Assembly: GCF_028882275.1 (NCBI RefSeq)
Contig: NZ_JARBUT010000009.1
Coordinates: 186,001-250,000, forward strand
Reading direction: 5' to 3'
Length of the DNA: 64,000 nucleotides
Origin: Nocardiopsis sp. N85
Lineage (GTDB): Bacteria; Actinomycetota; Actinomycetes; Streptosporangiales; Streptosporangiaceae
This document shows positions 43,154 to 51,803 of this stretch, piece after piece. A program made the translations under genes and the position numbers. The notes under the pieces are model-generated. The model had not been told where the DNA came from, made no database searches, and was given only the letters and a program-made list of their open reading frames with translations. Numbering within the stretch: position 1 is the stretch's first letter; each line of letters opens with the position of its first letter.

Positions 43154-44272
43154 ATGGAACGCCGCAGACTCAGCTCTCTGACCGTCGAGGGCCTGACCTC
43201 GATCCGCTCGGCCACCGTCGAACTGGGGAATGTGAACGTCCTGGTCGGAGCGAACGGCTCGGGTAAGAGCAACTTCGTCTCGGCCCTGGAAATGGTCGGC
43301 AGGATCGCCGACGGGCGTCTGGGCATGCACACCCTGCACAGCGGTGGCGGTTCCAACCTGCTCCACCAGGGCCCGGAGCCGAGCGACGGGATCGGTCTCA
43401 AGGTGTCGTTCGGCCCCGTCTCCTACGAAGCGGTGCTGACCCCGACGGCGGACGACTCGCTCGTTCTCGCTTCCGAGACGTTCTTCGCCCCTCCCCAGGC
43501 CGGAACCGCCCCCACGGGGATCACGGTCACCGGCGGCTCCAGGGAAAGTCTGCTCTCGAAGGTGCGGAGTGGTGAGGTCGGGGCCTCCGGGAAGCTCCGG
43601 GAGGTCTCCGAGGCCGTGCTGGACCAGCTCACCGGTTGCCGTGTCTTCCACTTCCACGACACCGGCGCGAACGCCCCCGTCAAGGGCAACGGCTACAGGG
43701 CCGACGACCTCACCCTGCATCCCGACGCCGCCAACCTCGCCGCCGTGCTCATGCGCCTGCGCGATGAGGACCCCGGCGTCTACAACCGCGTCCTCCGCGA
43801 TGTACGGGGCATCGCACCGTTCTTCCGCGACTTCGTACTGGTCGAGCAGAACGAGCGCGTGCGGCTGCGGTGGACCCAGCAGGACAGCGAGAACGTCTTC
43901 CCCGTCAGCGCGATGTCCGACGGCACGCTGCGCTTCGTCTGTCTGGCCACCCTGCTCAACATGCCCGGACGGCCGGGCATCATCGTCCTGGACGAACCCG
44001 AACTGGGCCTGCACCCCTACGCCATCGTGCAACTCGGCGAGATGATCCGCTCGGCGAGCGTCGACGGCCAGATCGTCATCGCCACCCAGTCCGTCACCCT
44101 GATCGACCAGGTGGCGTTGGAGGAGCTGATCGTGGTCGAACGGGAGGCGGGGGCCTCCGTCTTCCACCGCCCCGCACCGGAGGAACTCCGGGCCTGGCTG
44201 GAGGAGTACTCCCTGGGCGAACTGTGGCAGAAGAACCTCCTGGGCGGACGCCCCCGATCCGAGCGGAGGTGA
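43154..44272 (+). CDS. OLD/AAA_21-like ATPase of candidate defence module
   Basis: A 372-residue ATPase of the SMC/ABC-like AAA_21 group found in anti-phage systems. Walker A is GANGSGKSN (32-40), the signature-like segment MSDGTLRFV (about 253), Walker B GIIVLDEPELGLHP (about 274) and the switch IATQSVTLID, where Gln replaces the common His. There is no C-terminal TOPRIM domain as in full OLD nucleases; that activity may be in the overlapping partner. ATG 43154. The pair is enclosed by proB direct repeats, pointing to acquisition by transfer. Confidence 0.88.
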   Translation: MERRRLSSLTVEGLTSIRSATVELGNVNVLVGANGSGKSNFVSALEMVGRIADGRLGMHTLHSGGGSNLLHQGPEPSDGIGLKVSFGPVSYEAVLTPTADDSLVLASETFFAPPQAGTAPTGITVTGGSRESLLSKVRSGEVGASGKLREVSEAVLDQLTGCRVFHFHDTGANAPVKGNGYRADDLTLHPDAANLAAVLMRLRDEDPGVYNRVLRDVRGIAPFFRDFVLVEQNERVRLRWTQQDSENVFPVSAMSDGTLRFVCLATLLNMPGRPGIIVLDEPELGLHPYAIVQLGEMIRSASVDGQIVIATQSVTLIDQVALEELIVVEREAGASVFHRPAPEELRAWLEEYSLGELWQKNLLGGRPRSERR

Positions 44273-44274
44273 AC

Positions 44275-44943
44275 GTGCGCAGGCTGCACATCCTCTGTGA
44301 GGGTCAGACCGAGGAGAACCTCGCGACCGAGACCTTGCGGCCCTACTTCACCTCACCGGACGCCTATGTGACGGTGTCCGTCCTCAATACGCGACGCACC
44401 GTCGCGGGTCCCGATCGCAAGGGAGGTGTCGGTCGCTGGAGCGCGCTGGACCGGGACATCCGTCTGCTCCTGCGCGACACCTCCGTCCACGTGCTCACCA
44501 CTCTGGTGGACTACTACGGCGCACCGTCGGACACGCCGGGGATGGGGAGCCGACCGCAGGGGGCACCGCGCGACCGGGTCGCACATGTGGAGGCCGCCAT
44601 GGCCGAGGCCGTGGGCGACGCCCGTTTCCTTCCCCACCTGGTCCTGCACGAGACAGAGACCTGGGTCTTGGCCTGTGCGGACACCCTGGGAGAACTCAGC
44701 GGGAAACCGAGTCTCGCCGCCTCGCTCCGTGCTCTCAGCGAGAGCGCCGGAGGGCCCGAGTCGGTCAACGACGGCCCGGACACCGCCCCCTCCAAGCGGA
44801 TCCTGAGACTGGATCCGACCTATCGCAAGACCAGGGACGGCCCCGACGCCATCTGTCTGACCGGTGTGGAGGAGATCCGTCGCCGGTGCCCGCACGCCGA
44901 CGCCTGGTTCCGAGCCGTGCAGGAGCGTCTGGGCACCCGGTGA
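44275..44943 (+). CDS. DUF4276 protein, partner of OLD-like ATPase
   Basis: A 222-residue protein of the DUF4276 family. The N-terminus RRLHILCEGQTEENLATETL has the EGxTE motif that recalls the first acidic motif of TOPRIM nucleases, followed by an Asp in TTLVDYYG and a conserved-looking HETETWVLA. A nuclease role is an inference from this and from the partner ATPase. GTG 44275 is chosen because GGAGG lies five bases upstream; GTG 44269 overlaps the ATPase stop. It ends 20 bp before the right repeat and is convergent with proB. Confidence 0.85.
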   Translation: MRRLHILCEGQTEENLATETLRPYFTSPDAYVTVSVLNTRRTVAGPDRKGGVGRWSALDRDIRLLLRDTSVHVLTTLVDYYGAPSDTPGMGSRPQGAPRDRVAHVEAAMAEAVGDARFLPHLVLHETETWVLACADTLGELSGKPSLAASLRALSESAGGPESVNDGPDTAPSKRILRLDPTYRKTRDGPDAICLTGVEEIRRRCPHADAWFRAVQERLGTR

Positions 44944-44963
44944 CCTCGCTGGAAGGTGCCCGG

Positions 44964-45028
44964 GTCAGAGGACGACGAGGTCGTCCCGGTGGACGAGTTC
45001 GCGCTCGTAGGCGGGACCCATCTCCCGG
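44964..45028. repeat. Right direct repeat: native 3' end of proB
   Basis: Contains the last 20 or so codons and the stop of proB. Its copy at 42999-43063 lies 1965 bp away in the same orientation. Insertion at the 3' end of a conserved gene with restoration of that end is typical of site-specific integration. Confidence 0.95.
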
Positions 45029-46143
45029 GCCAGCCAGCGGGTGGAACGGCCCATGAGGTCGGGGACCTCGACGGAGTCGTAGTTGACCAGCCCGCGGGCC
45101 ACCACCGTGCCCTGTTCGTCGCGCAGGTCCACCGGGTCACCGGCACTGAACTCGCCGAGCACGTCCACCACCCCGGCGGGCAGCAGGGACGCCTTCTCCT
45201 GGATCACGGCGGCCACCGCGCCCGGGTCCAGGACCAGGCTGCCGCGTCCGGCGGTGGCGTGCGCCAGCCACAACTGGCGGGCCGAGGGGCGCCGCCCCGA
45301 GGCCGCCGCGAAGAGCGTGCCCACGCCCTCCCCCGCCAGGGCGGCGCGGGCGTTGGCGGCCGAGGTGAGCAGCGTGTTGACGCCCGCCTCGGTGGCGATG
45401 CGCGCCGAGGCCACCTTGGTGACCATGCCGCCGGTGCCGACACCGCGTTTGCCCGCCGAGCCGATGTCGATGCCCTCCAGGTCGTCGGGCCCGTTCACCA
45501 GCCCCACGACCCGGGAGGCGGGGTCGGACGGGTTCCCGTCGTAGAGGGCGTCCACGTCCGACAGCAGCACCAGGGCGTCGGCCTTCATCAGGTGGGCGAC
45601 CAGGGCCGCGAGCCGGTCGTTGTCGCCGAAGCGCAACTCGTGGGTGGCCACCGTGTCGTTCTCGTTGACGATCGGCAGGGCGCCGATGTCCAGCAGGCGG
45701 CGCAGCGTCCGTTGGGCGTTGCGGTGCTGCACCCGGCGCATCAGGTCCTCGACGGTGAGCAGGACCTGGGCGGTGTTGATGCCGTATCCCGCCAGTTCGG
45801 CGGTGTAGGCGGCCAGCAGCAGCCCCTGGCCGACGCTGGCGGCGGCCTGCTGCGAGGCCAGATCGCGGGGGCGGGCGCGCATCCCCAACGGGGTCATGCC
45901 GGCGGCGACCGCGCCGGAGGAGACCAGGATGACCTCCTGGCCGAGGGCTCGGCGGGACGCCAGCACCTCGACCAGGTCCCGGATGCGGCCGGAGTCGATC
46001 CGGCCGTCGGAGGTCGTCAGGGACGACGACCCCACCTTGACCACGACCCGGCGGGCGGCGGCGACGGCCGCTCGCCCACGGGCCTCGCGGGACGCGGTCT
46101 CTTCGAGTTGTTCTGCGCTGTGCACCGTAAGGGGGCTTTCCAT
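44965..46143 (-). CDS. proB: Glutamate 5-kinase with PUA domain
   Basis: A 392-residue ProB, which phosphorylates glutamate for proline synthesis. The kinase core shows VVVKVGSSSLTT, VILVSSGAVAAG, LPIVNENDTVATHELRFGDN and GVGTGGMVTKVASARIA; the C-terminal PUA domain occupies about 300-380. An N-terminal extension of some 25 residues precedes the core. ATG 46141-46143. Its 3' end is the insertion site of the ATPase/DUF4276 unit but remains complete. It follows obgE, as in other actinomycetes. Confidence 0.96.
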   Translation of the reverse strand: MESPLTVHSAEQLEETASREARGRAAVAAARRVVVKVGSSSLTTSDGRIDSGRIRDLVEVLASRRALGQEVILVSSGAVAAGMTPLGMRARPRDLASQQAAASVGQGLLLAAYTAELAGYGINTAQVLLTVEDLMRRVQHRNAQRTLRRLLDIGALPIVNENDTVATHELRFGDNDRLAALVAHLMKADALVLLSDVDALYDGNPSDPASRVVGLVNGPDDLEGIDIGSAGKRGVGTGGMVTKVASARIATEAGVNTLLTSAANARAALAGEGVGTLFAAASGRRPSARQLWLAHATAGRGSLVLDPGAVAAVIQEKASLLPAGVVDVLGEFSAGDPVDLRDEQGTVVARGLVNYDSVEVPDLMGRSTRWLAREMGPAYERELVHRDDLVVL

Positions 46144-46216
46144 CCGAGGGCGCGGACCGGGCGGCGGATCCGCGCCCGTCTTGCGTGTTCGGCCGGGCGA
46201 TGCGTCCCCGCGCGGT

Positions 46217-47581
46217 TCAGCCCAGCCGGGCGTCGGTCCCGCGCGGGCCGGACGGGACGGCCTCGGCGTCCATCGACGGGTCCCAGTCGAACACCACGGA
46301 GTCCTCCTCGGTACCGATGTGGACCTCGGCGCCCTCGGTGGCGCCGGCCTTGGCCAGCTGCTCCTCGATGCCCAGGCGGTTGAGGCGTTCGGCGAGGTAG
46401 CCGACGGCCTCGTCGTTGGAGAAGTCGGTCTGGCGCACCCAGCGGGCGGGCTTCTCCCCGCGGATCTGGAAGGCGTTGTTCCCCAGCGGGACGACCTCGA
46501 AGGGCACGTCGCCGATCATCTTGGGTCGGATGACGATGCGGGTGGGCTCCGCGGGCGGAGCGGCGTCGCGGGCCGCGGAGACCTGCTCGCCCAGGGCGAA
46601 GGAGAGCTCGCGCAGTCCTTCGCGGGAGGCCGCGGAGACCTTCAGCACCCGGTAGCCGCGCTCCACGAGCATGGGGGTGACGAGTTCGGCGAGGTCTCGG
46701 GCCTCGGGCACGTCGACCTTGTTGAGGGCGACGAGGCGCGGGCGGTCGGACAGGTCGATGCCGGTGTTCTCCCCGTAGGCGGACAGTTCCGCCTCCAGGG
46801 CCTCCAGGTCGCTGATGGGGTCGCGGCCCTGCTCATAGGTGGCGCAGTCCAGGACGTGGAGCAGGGTGGAGCAGCGCTCGATGTGGCGCAGGAACTCCAG
46901 GCCCAGGCCCTTGCCCTCGCTGGCGCCGGGGATGAGCCCGGGCACGTCCGCGATGACGTACTGCACCGTGCCCGCCTCGACCACGCCGAGGTTGGGGACG
47001 AGCGTGGTGAAGGGGTAGTCGGCGATCTTGGGCCGGGCGGCCGACATCGCGGCGATGAGCGAGGACTTGCCGGCGCTGGGGAAGCCCACCAGGCCGACGT
47101 CGGCGATGGTCTTCATCTCCAGGCGCACGTCGAAGCCCTCGCCCTCCTCGCCCTTGAGGGCGAAGCCGGGGGCCTTGCGCTTCTTGGAGGCCAGGGCGGC
47201 GTTGCCCAGGCCGCCGCTGCCGCCCTCGGCGATCACCAGGCGGGTACCGTGGCCGACCAGGTCGGCGATGACCTCGCCGTTCACGCGGGTGACCACGGTG
47301 CCGTCGGGCACGTACAGGACCAGGTCGGAGCCGTTGGCCCCGCTGCGGTGGCCGCCCATGCCGGGGGTGCCGTTCTGGGCGTTGCGGTGCGGGCGGCGCT
47401 GGAAGTCGAGCAGGGTGGCGGCCTGGGAGTCGACCTCCAGGACGACGTCGCCGCCCCGGCCGCCGTTGCCGCCGTCCGGGCCGCCCAGCGGCTTGAACTT
47501 CTCACGGTGCACGGAGGCGCAACCGTGCCCGCCGTTCCCGGCCTTGACGTGCAAGACCGCCTCATCGACGAAGTCGGGCAT
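46217..47581 (-). CDS. obgE: Obg-family GTPase (CgtA)
   Basis: A 454-residue GTPase needed for 50S maturation and linked to growth and sporulation control. The glycine-rich Obg fold ([30 protein letters not shown]) covers residues 1-158. The G domain has [11 protein letters not shown] (G1, about 168), [14 protein letters not shown] (G3) and NKVDVPEA (G4); an OCT domain follows at about 360-435. ATG 47579-47581. It lies downstream of rplU-rpmA, after a terminator-like hairpin. Confidence 0.97.
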   Translation of the reverse strand: MPDFVDEAVLHVKAGNGGHGCASVHREKFKPLGGPDGGNGGRGGDVVLEVDSQAATLLDFQRRPHRNAQNGTPGMGGHRSGANGSDLVLYVPDGTVVTRVNGEVIADLVGHGTRLVIAEGGSGGLGNAALASKKRKAPGFALKGEEGEGFDVRLEMKTIADVGLVGFPSAGKSSLIAAMSAARPKIADYPFTTLVPNLGVVEAGTVQYVIADVPGLIPGASEGKGLGLEFLRHIERCSTLLHVLDCATYEQGRDPISDLEALEAELSAYGENTGIDLSDRPRLVALNKVDVPEARDLAELVTPMLVERGYRVLKVSAASREGLRELSFALGEQVSAARDAAPPAEPTRIVIRPKMIGDVPFEVVPLGNNAFQIRGEKPARWVRQTDFSNDEAVGYLAERLNRLGIEEQLAKAGATEGAEVHIGTEEDSVVFDWDPSMDAEAVPSGPRGTDARLG

Positions 47582-47660
47582 GGTTCTCCTCAGTGTCACT
47601 GCGCGGTCGCCCCGCAGGGGCGACCCGATCGAATGCGTGCGTCATCTGGTGACAACACGA

Positions 47661-47690
47661 GAGGCGGGCCAGTGTTCCCTGGCCCGCCTC
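47661..47690 (-). terminator. Hairpin between rpmA and obgE
   Basis: A perfect 12-bp stem (GAGGCGGGCCAG and complement) with a 6-nt loop, 30 bp past the rpmA stop. It may end or attenuate the L21/L27 transcript before obgE. Confidence 0.75.
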
Positions 47691-47719
47691 CGAAAAAACC
47701 ACAACGTTCGTGCGCGGCC

Positions 47720-47980
47720 CTACTCTGCGGCGGCGGGAACGATGTTCACGGCCTTGCGGCCGCGGAAGTTGGCGAACTTGACCTGGCCGGCGACGAGCGC
47801 GAACAGCGTGTCGTCACCGCCACGGCCGACGTTGGCGCCGGGGTGGAACTTGGTGCCGCGCTGACGGATGAGGATCTCACCGGCCTGGACGGCCTGCCCG
47901 CCGAAGCGCTTGACACCCAGGCGCTTGGCGTTCGAGTCGCGGCCGTTACGGCTGGACGATGCGCCCTTCTTATGTGCCAT
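47720..47980 (-). CDS. rpmA: 50S ribosomal protein L27
   Basis: An 86-residue L27 starting [20 protein letters not shown] and containing [19 protein letters not shown]. It reaches the peptidyl transferase centre with its N-terminal tail. There is no cleaved N-terminal extension as in Firmicutes. ATG 47978-47980, 13 bp after rplU. Confidence 0.99.
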   Translation of the reverse strand: MAHKKGASSSRNGRDSNAKRLGVKRFGGQAVQAGEILIRQRGTKFHPGANVGRGGDDTLFALVAGQVKFANFRGRKAVNIVPAAAE

Positions 47981-47993
47981 CTCTCAGATCCTC

Positions 47994-48305
47994 CTACTTC
48001 GCCGAGATGCCGGTGACGCGGACCTGGGTGTGCTTCTGGCGGTGACCCTGGCGCTTCTTGTAACCGGTCTTGTTCTTGTACTTCAGGATGTTGATCTTGG
48101 GGCCCTTGGTCTCGCCGAGAACCTCGGCGGTGACCGTGTAGCCGCTCAGCTTGTCCACGTCGCTGACGACGTTGTCGTCGTCCACGACGAGAATGGGCTG
48201 CCACGTGATGGTGGCGCCGGTCTCGGCCGAGACCTTGTCGATGTTCAGGACGTCATCGACGGACACCTTCTCCTGACGGCCGCCCGCTCGCACGATCGCG
48301 TACAC
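47994..48305 (-). CDS. rplU: 50S ribosomal protein L21
   Basis: A 103-residue L21, the standard length (YAIVRAGGRQEKVSVDDVLN, ILKYKNKTGYKKRQGHRQKH). GTG 48303-48305 is chosen: GGAAGAGAG lies seven bases upstream and the length matches the family. An upstream TTG at 48332 would add nine residues. First gene of the L21-L27 operon. Confidence 0.98.
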   Translation of the reverse strand: MYAIVRAGGRQEKVSVDDVLNIDKVSAETGATITWQPILVVDDDNVVSDVDKLSGYTVTAEVLGETKGPKINILKYKNKTGYKKRQGHRQKHTQVRVTGISAK

Positions 48306-48603
48306 CGCGTAACTCTCTTCCTGCTCGCTCAACGAATAATGCTCGGGGCCATCCCCGAGACATGTGTTCGGGGTCCGGGTCCGGCCGTGGCCCGAAACGG
48401 GTCTCGGCCGGGAGGACTACCCAGGTGGGACTGGGGAGCCCTCGTTCCACGATCCACTGTTGCCTGTAGCGGGGCGCGGGGATCCGAGGGAAACAAACCC
48501 TGCGTGAGAGCACTTGGTGTCGGGGCGCGCGATCACTCGGAGCGCGCCGACGCACCGTCCATCAGATTACCATCGACCCGCCACGGGCCTGCACACGTGC
48601 CGC
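48306..48603. other. rplU leader and promoter region
   Basis: About 300 bp between the rne terminator and rplU. No gene seen. A less GC-rich tract at 48310-48345 is next to the start, and the promoter probably lies at 48430-48580. No conserved riboswitch or L21 autoregulatory fold is recognised. Confidence 0.5.
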
Positions 48604-48636
48604 GGTCCGGGCCGGGATCACATCCCGACCCGGACC
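48604..48636 (-). terminator. Terminator after rne
   Basis: GGTCCGGG/CCCGGACC (8 bp) and GGGAT/ATCCC (5 bp) stacked around a 2x2 internal loop, 21 bp past the rne stop. Confidence 0.7.
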
Positions 48637-48657
48637 GGGCCCACGTCCCGCTCCGGC

Positions 48658-51642
48658 TCAGCCGGCGTCCACGGCGGTGGACGATGCCGCCGCCTTGGTC
48701 CGCCGGGTGCGGCGACGCTTGGGCCGCTCGGCGGCCTCCTCGTCGCCCTCCGCCGGTGCGGTGGTCTCGGTCACGGCCTCCGGGTCACCGGTCGCCTCGG
48801 CGGCCGCGCGAGCGGTCCGACGGGCACCGGTGCGCCGTGTGCGCCGAGGCGCCGGCTCCTCGGCCGGGGCCTCCTCCGCCGTCGGCTCCGTGGCGGCCTC
48901 GGCGGCCGGGGCCTCCGAGGCGGAGGCCGACCGCTCCGACTCCGCCGGGGCGACCTCCGCGGTCTCCTCGGCGGGCTTGTCGTCGGTGGTCTTGCGCGCC
49001 CGCGAGGCCCGCTTGCGGGTCCGCTTGGGCTCGGGCTTCTCGGTCGGCTCCTCGGCCGCCCTTTCGGGCTGCTCCGGGGCCTGGACCTCGGCCTCCACGA
49101 CGGGCTCGGGCTCCTCCGCGACGGGTTCCTCCGCCACGGCGGCCTCGGACTGCTCGGCCTCGGCCTTGCCCTTGTCGGCCTTGCCCTTCTTCTTGCGGCC
49201 ACCGCCGCCGTTGGCGTTACCGGATCCGCCCTTGCCCTCCGCGGGGTCGGAGGACAGGACCAGACCGCGGCCGCTACAGTGCTCGCAGGTGTGGGAGAAG
49301 GCCTCCAGCAGACCCTGGCCGACCCGCTTGCGGGTCATCTGCACCAGGCCCAGCGAGGTGACCTCGGCCACCTGGTGCTTGGTCCGGTCGCGGGACAGGC
49401 ATTCGAGCATGCGCCGCAGCACCAGGTCGCGGTTGGACTCCAGCACCATGTCGATGAAGTCGATGACGATGATGCCGCCGATGTCGCGCACCCGGAGCTG
49501 GCGGACGATCTCCTCGGCCGCCTCCAGGTTGTTCTTGGTGACGGTCTCCTCAAGGTTTCCGCCCTGACCGGTGAACTTGCCGGTGTTGACGTCGACGACG
49601 GTCATCGCCTCGGTGCGGTCGATGACGAGCGAACCACCGCTGGGCAGCCAGACCTTGCGGTCCAGCGCCTTGTTGATCTGCTCGTCGATCCGGTAGGCGG
49701 CGAAGACGTCGCGGTCCTCGGTCCAGTGCGAGGCGCGCTCGGCGAGGTTGGGCGCCACGTGCTCGACGTAGTCGTGGACGGTGTCCCAGGCCTCGTCACC
49801 GGAGACCACCAGGCTGGAGAAGTCCTCGTTGAACACGTCCCGAACGACCCGGATGGTCAGGTCGGGCTCGCTGTTGAGCAGCGCCGGGGCGTTGGCCGAC
49901 TTGGACTTGCGCTTGATCGACTCCCACTGGTTGGCCAGACGGGAGATGTCGCGCTCCAGCTCCTCCTCGCTGGCCCCCTCGGCGGCGGTGCGCACGATGA
50001 CGCCGGCGCCGGAGGGCATGACCTTCTTGAGGATCTGCTTGAGGCGGGCACGCTCCTTGTCGGGGAGCTTGCGGCTGATACCGGTCATCGAACCGCCGGG
50101 CACGTACACCAGGTAACGGCCGGGCAGGCTGACCTGACTGGTCAGGCGGGCGCCCTTGTGGCCGATCGGGTCCTTGGTGACCTGCACCAGGACCGACTGG
50201 CCGGACTTGAGCACCGACTCGATGCGCTTGGGCTGACCGTCCAGGCCGAAGGAGTCCCAGTTGACCTCGCCCGCGTACAGGACGGCGTTGCGGCCCTTGC
50301 CGATGTCGACGAAGGCGGCCTCCATCGACGGCAGCACGTTCTGGACCCGGCCCAGGTACACGTTGCCCACGTAGGAGCGGTGTGTGGCGCGGTCGACGTA
50401 GTGCTCGACGAGGATGTCGTCCTCAAGGACGGCGATCTGGGTGCGGTCACCGGTGCGGCGGATCACCAGGTCGCGCTTGACCGCCTCACGGCGGGCGAGG
50501 AACTCCGACTCGGTGACGATCGGGGCGCGGCGGCGACCCTGCTCGCGGCCCTCGCGACGGCGCTGCTTCTTGGCCTCCAGGCGGGTGGACCCGCGCACGG
50601 ACTGGACCTCGTCCTCGATGGGCTTGTCCGGGCGTGGCTCGCGGACCCTCACCACCGTGTTGGGCGGGTCGTCGGTGACGGCGTCACCGCTCGCGCCACC
50701 GGAGCGGCGGCGCCGACGACGGCGCCGGCGGCTGCCGGAACGCTCGCCCTCGTCGGAGGTGTCGGCCTCGTCCTCGTCCTCGGCGGAGGTCTCCTCCGCG
50801 ACGGGCTCGGTCTCCTCGGTGGAGGCGTCGGTGTCGTCGCCCTCCTCACCGGAGCGGGAGCGGCCGCGGCCACGGCCGCCGCGGCGGCGGCGACGGCGGC
50901 TGGGCCGGTCCTCGGAGGTCTCGTCGTCGCCGGTGGCCTCGGCGGTCTCCTCTTCCTCCTCGTCGTCGTCCTCGTCGATCTCCTCGTCCTCGACACGGGA
51001 GGGCACGGACGTCGTCGGGGCGGCGGTGACCACGGGGGGCTGGAAGAGCATGGAGGGCGCCTGGAAGACGGAGCCCCCGGGCACGGCGGACTCCTCGGTC
51101 TCCTCGTCGGCGTCCGGGGTCGCGGGCGCCTCGGGCTCGGGGGTGACGGCGGCGCGCGTGCGCGAACGGCGCGTGCGGGTCCGGGTCTCCTTCTCGACCG
51201 GCGCGTCGGCGGCGGGCCCGGTGGCCTCGGGGGCCCCTGCCTTGTCGTCGGGCGCGGCGGCGCGGGCGCGGCGGGCGGTGGTGCGCGGCTTCTTCTCGGG
51301 CTCGGGCTCGGCCTCCGCCGCCAGGACGGTCCTCTTCACCGGCTCGGCCGGAGGCCGGTCCTCCACCCGCACCGTGCGTCGGCGCACGGGTGTGGCGGAG
51401 GTGACCTTGACCGTGCCGCCCTCACCGGAGCCCGCGAGCGTGGTCACGGGTTTGGTGGGGGGCACGAACACGTCGTCGGGTTCGGGGGGCGGTCCTGCGG
51501 CGCGGCGCACGCCCTTGGCCGGCGCGGGCGTGGTCACGCGCACCTCGCCTCCCCCCGTGGGGGGCGTGGCCGCCCTCGTTTCGGTCGTTTCAGTTGTACC
51601 CACGGTGTCGTCTGCACCGTTGCTGGGCTCGTTGTCGAGCAT
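48658..51642 (-). CDS. rne: Ribonuclease E/G
   Basis: A 994-residue RNase E/G, the main mRNA-decay and rRNA-processing endonuclease. The catalytic core is central: S1 domain at about 395-460 (VGNVYLGRVQNVLPSMEAAF), metal-binding Asp residues in VDVNTGKFTG (about 684) and IVIDFIDM (about 727), and the zinc-link CEHCSGRG (about 786). As in other actinomycetes, the core is flanked by long low-complexity arms: residues 1-370 and 800-994 rich in Glu, Ala, Thr and Arg, likely RNA-binding and degradosome scaffolds. ATG 51640-51642. Confidence 0.97.
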   Translation of the reverse strand: MLDNEPSNGADDTVGTTETTETRAATPPTGGGEVRVTTPAPAKGVRRAAGPPPEPDDVFVPPTKPVTTLAGSGEGGTVKVTSATPVRRRTVRVEDRPPAEPVKRTVLAAEAEPEPEKKPRTTARRARAAAPDDKAGAPEATGPAADAPVEKETRTRTRRSRTRAAVTPEPEAPATPDADEETEESAVPGGSVFQAPSMLFQPPVVTAAPTTSVPSRVEDEEIDEDDDEEEEETAEATGDDETSEDRPSRRRRRRGGRGRGRSRSGEEGDDTDASTEETEPVAEETSAEDEDEADTSDEGERSGSRRRRRRRRRSGGASGDAVTDDPPNTVVRVREPRPDKPIEDEVQSVRGSTRLEAKKQRRREGREQGRRRAPIVTESEFLARREAVKRDLVIRRTGDRTQIAVLEDDILVEHYVDRATHRSYVGNVYLGRVQNVLPSMEAAFVDIGKGRNAVLYAGEVNWDSFGLDGQPKRIESVLKSGQSVLVQVTKDPIGHKGARLTSQVSLPGRYLVYVPGGSMTGISRKLPDKERARLKQILKKVMPSGAGVIVRTAAEGASEEELERDISRLANQWESIKRKSKSANAPALLNSEPDLTIRVVRDVFNEDFSSLVVSGDEAWDTVHDYVEHVAPNLAERASHWTEDRDVFAAYRIDEQINKALDRKVWLPSGGSLVIDRTEAMTVVDVNTGKFTGQGGNLEETVTKNNLEAAEEIVRQLRVRDIGGIIVIDFIDMVLESNRDLVLRRMLECLSRDRTKHQVAEVTSLGLVQMTRKRVGQGLLEAFSHTCEHCSGRGLVLSSDPAEGKGGSGNANGGGGRKKKGKADKGKAEAEQSEAAVAEEPVAEEPEPVVEAEVQAPEQPERAAEEPTEKPEPKRTRKRASRARKTTDDKPAEETAEVAPAESERSASASEAPAAEAATEPTAEEAPAEEPAPRRTRRTGARRTARAAAEATGDPEAVTETTAPAEGDEEAAERPKRRRTRRTKAAASSTAVDAG

Positions 51643-51803
51643 CCGGGCGGTCTCCCGTCAAAGTCCTCGGGCGCGCCGCGACCTCTCGGTCGGCGGCGCG
51701 GCTCACGAGAACTGTCGTCGCAGTTTCAGCGCCGACGGAGCCGGAGCACCGTCGGGGCAAAGTCCTGTGGTGGCGCCCACGTTCCCCGCTTCGGGACCGT
51801 TCA

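Noticed and set aside
42923-45028. Integrase, transposase or inverted repeats accompanying the ATPase/DUF4276 unit
   Set aside because: Both strands of the interval were read; only the two genes and the direct repeats are present, and no recombinase gene occurs elsewhere in the window.
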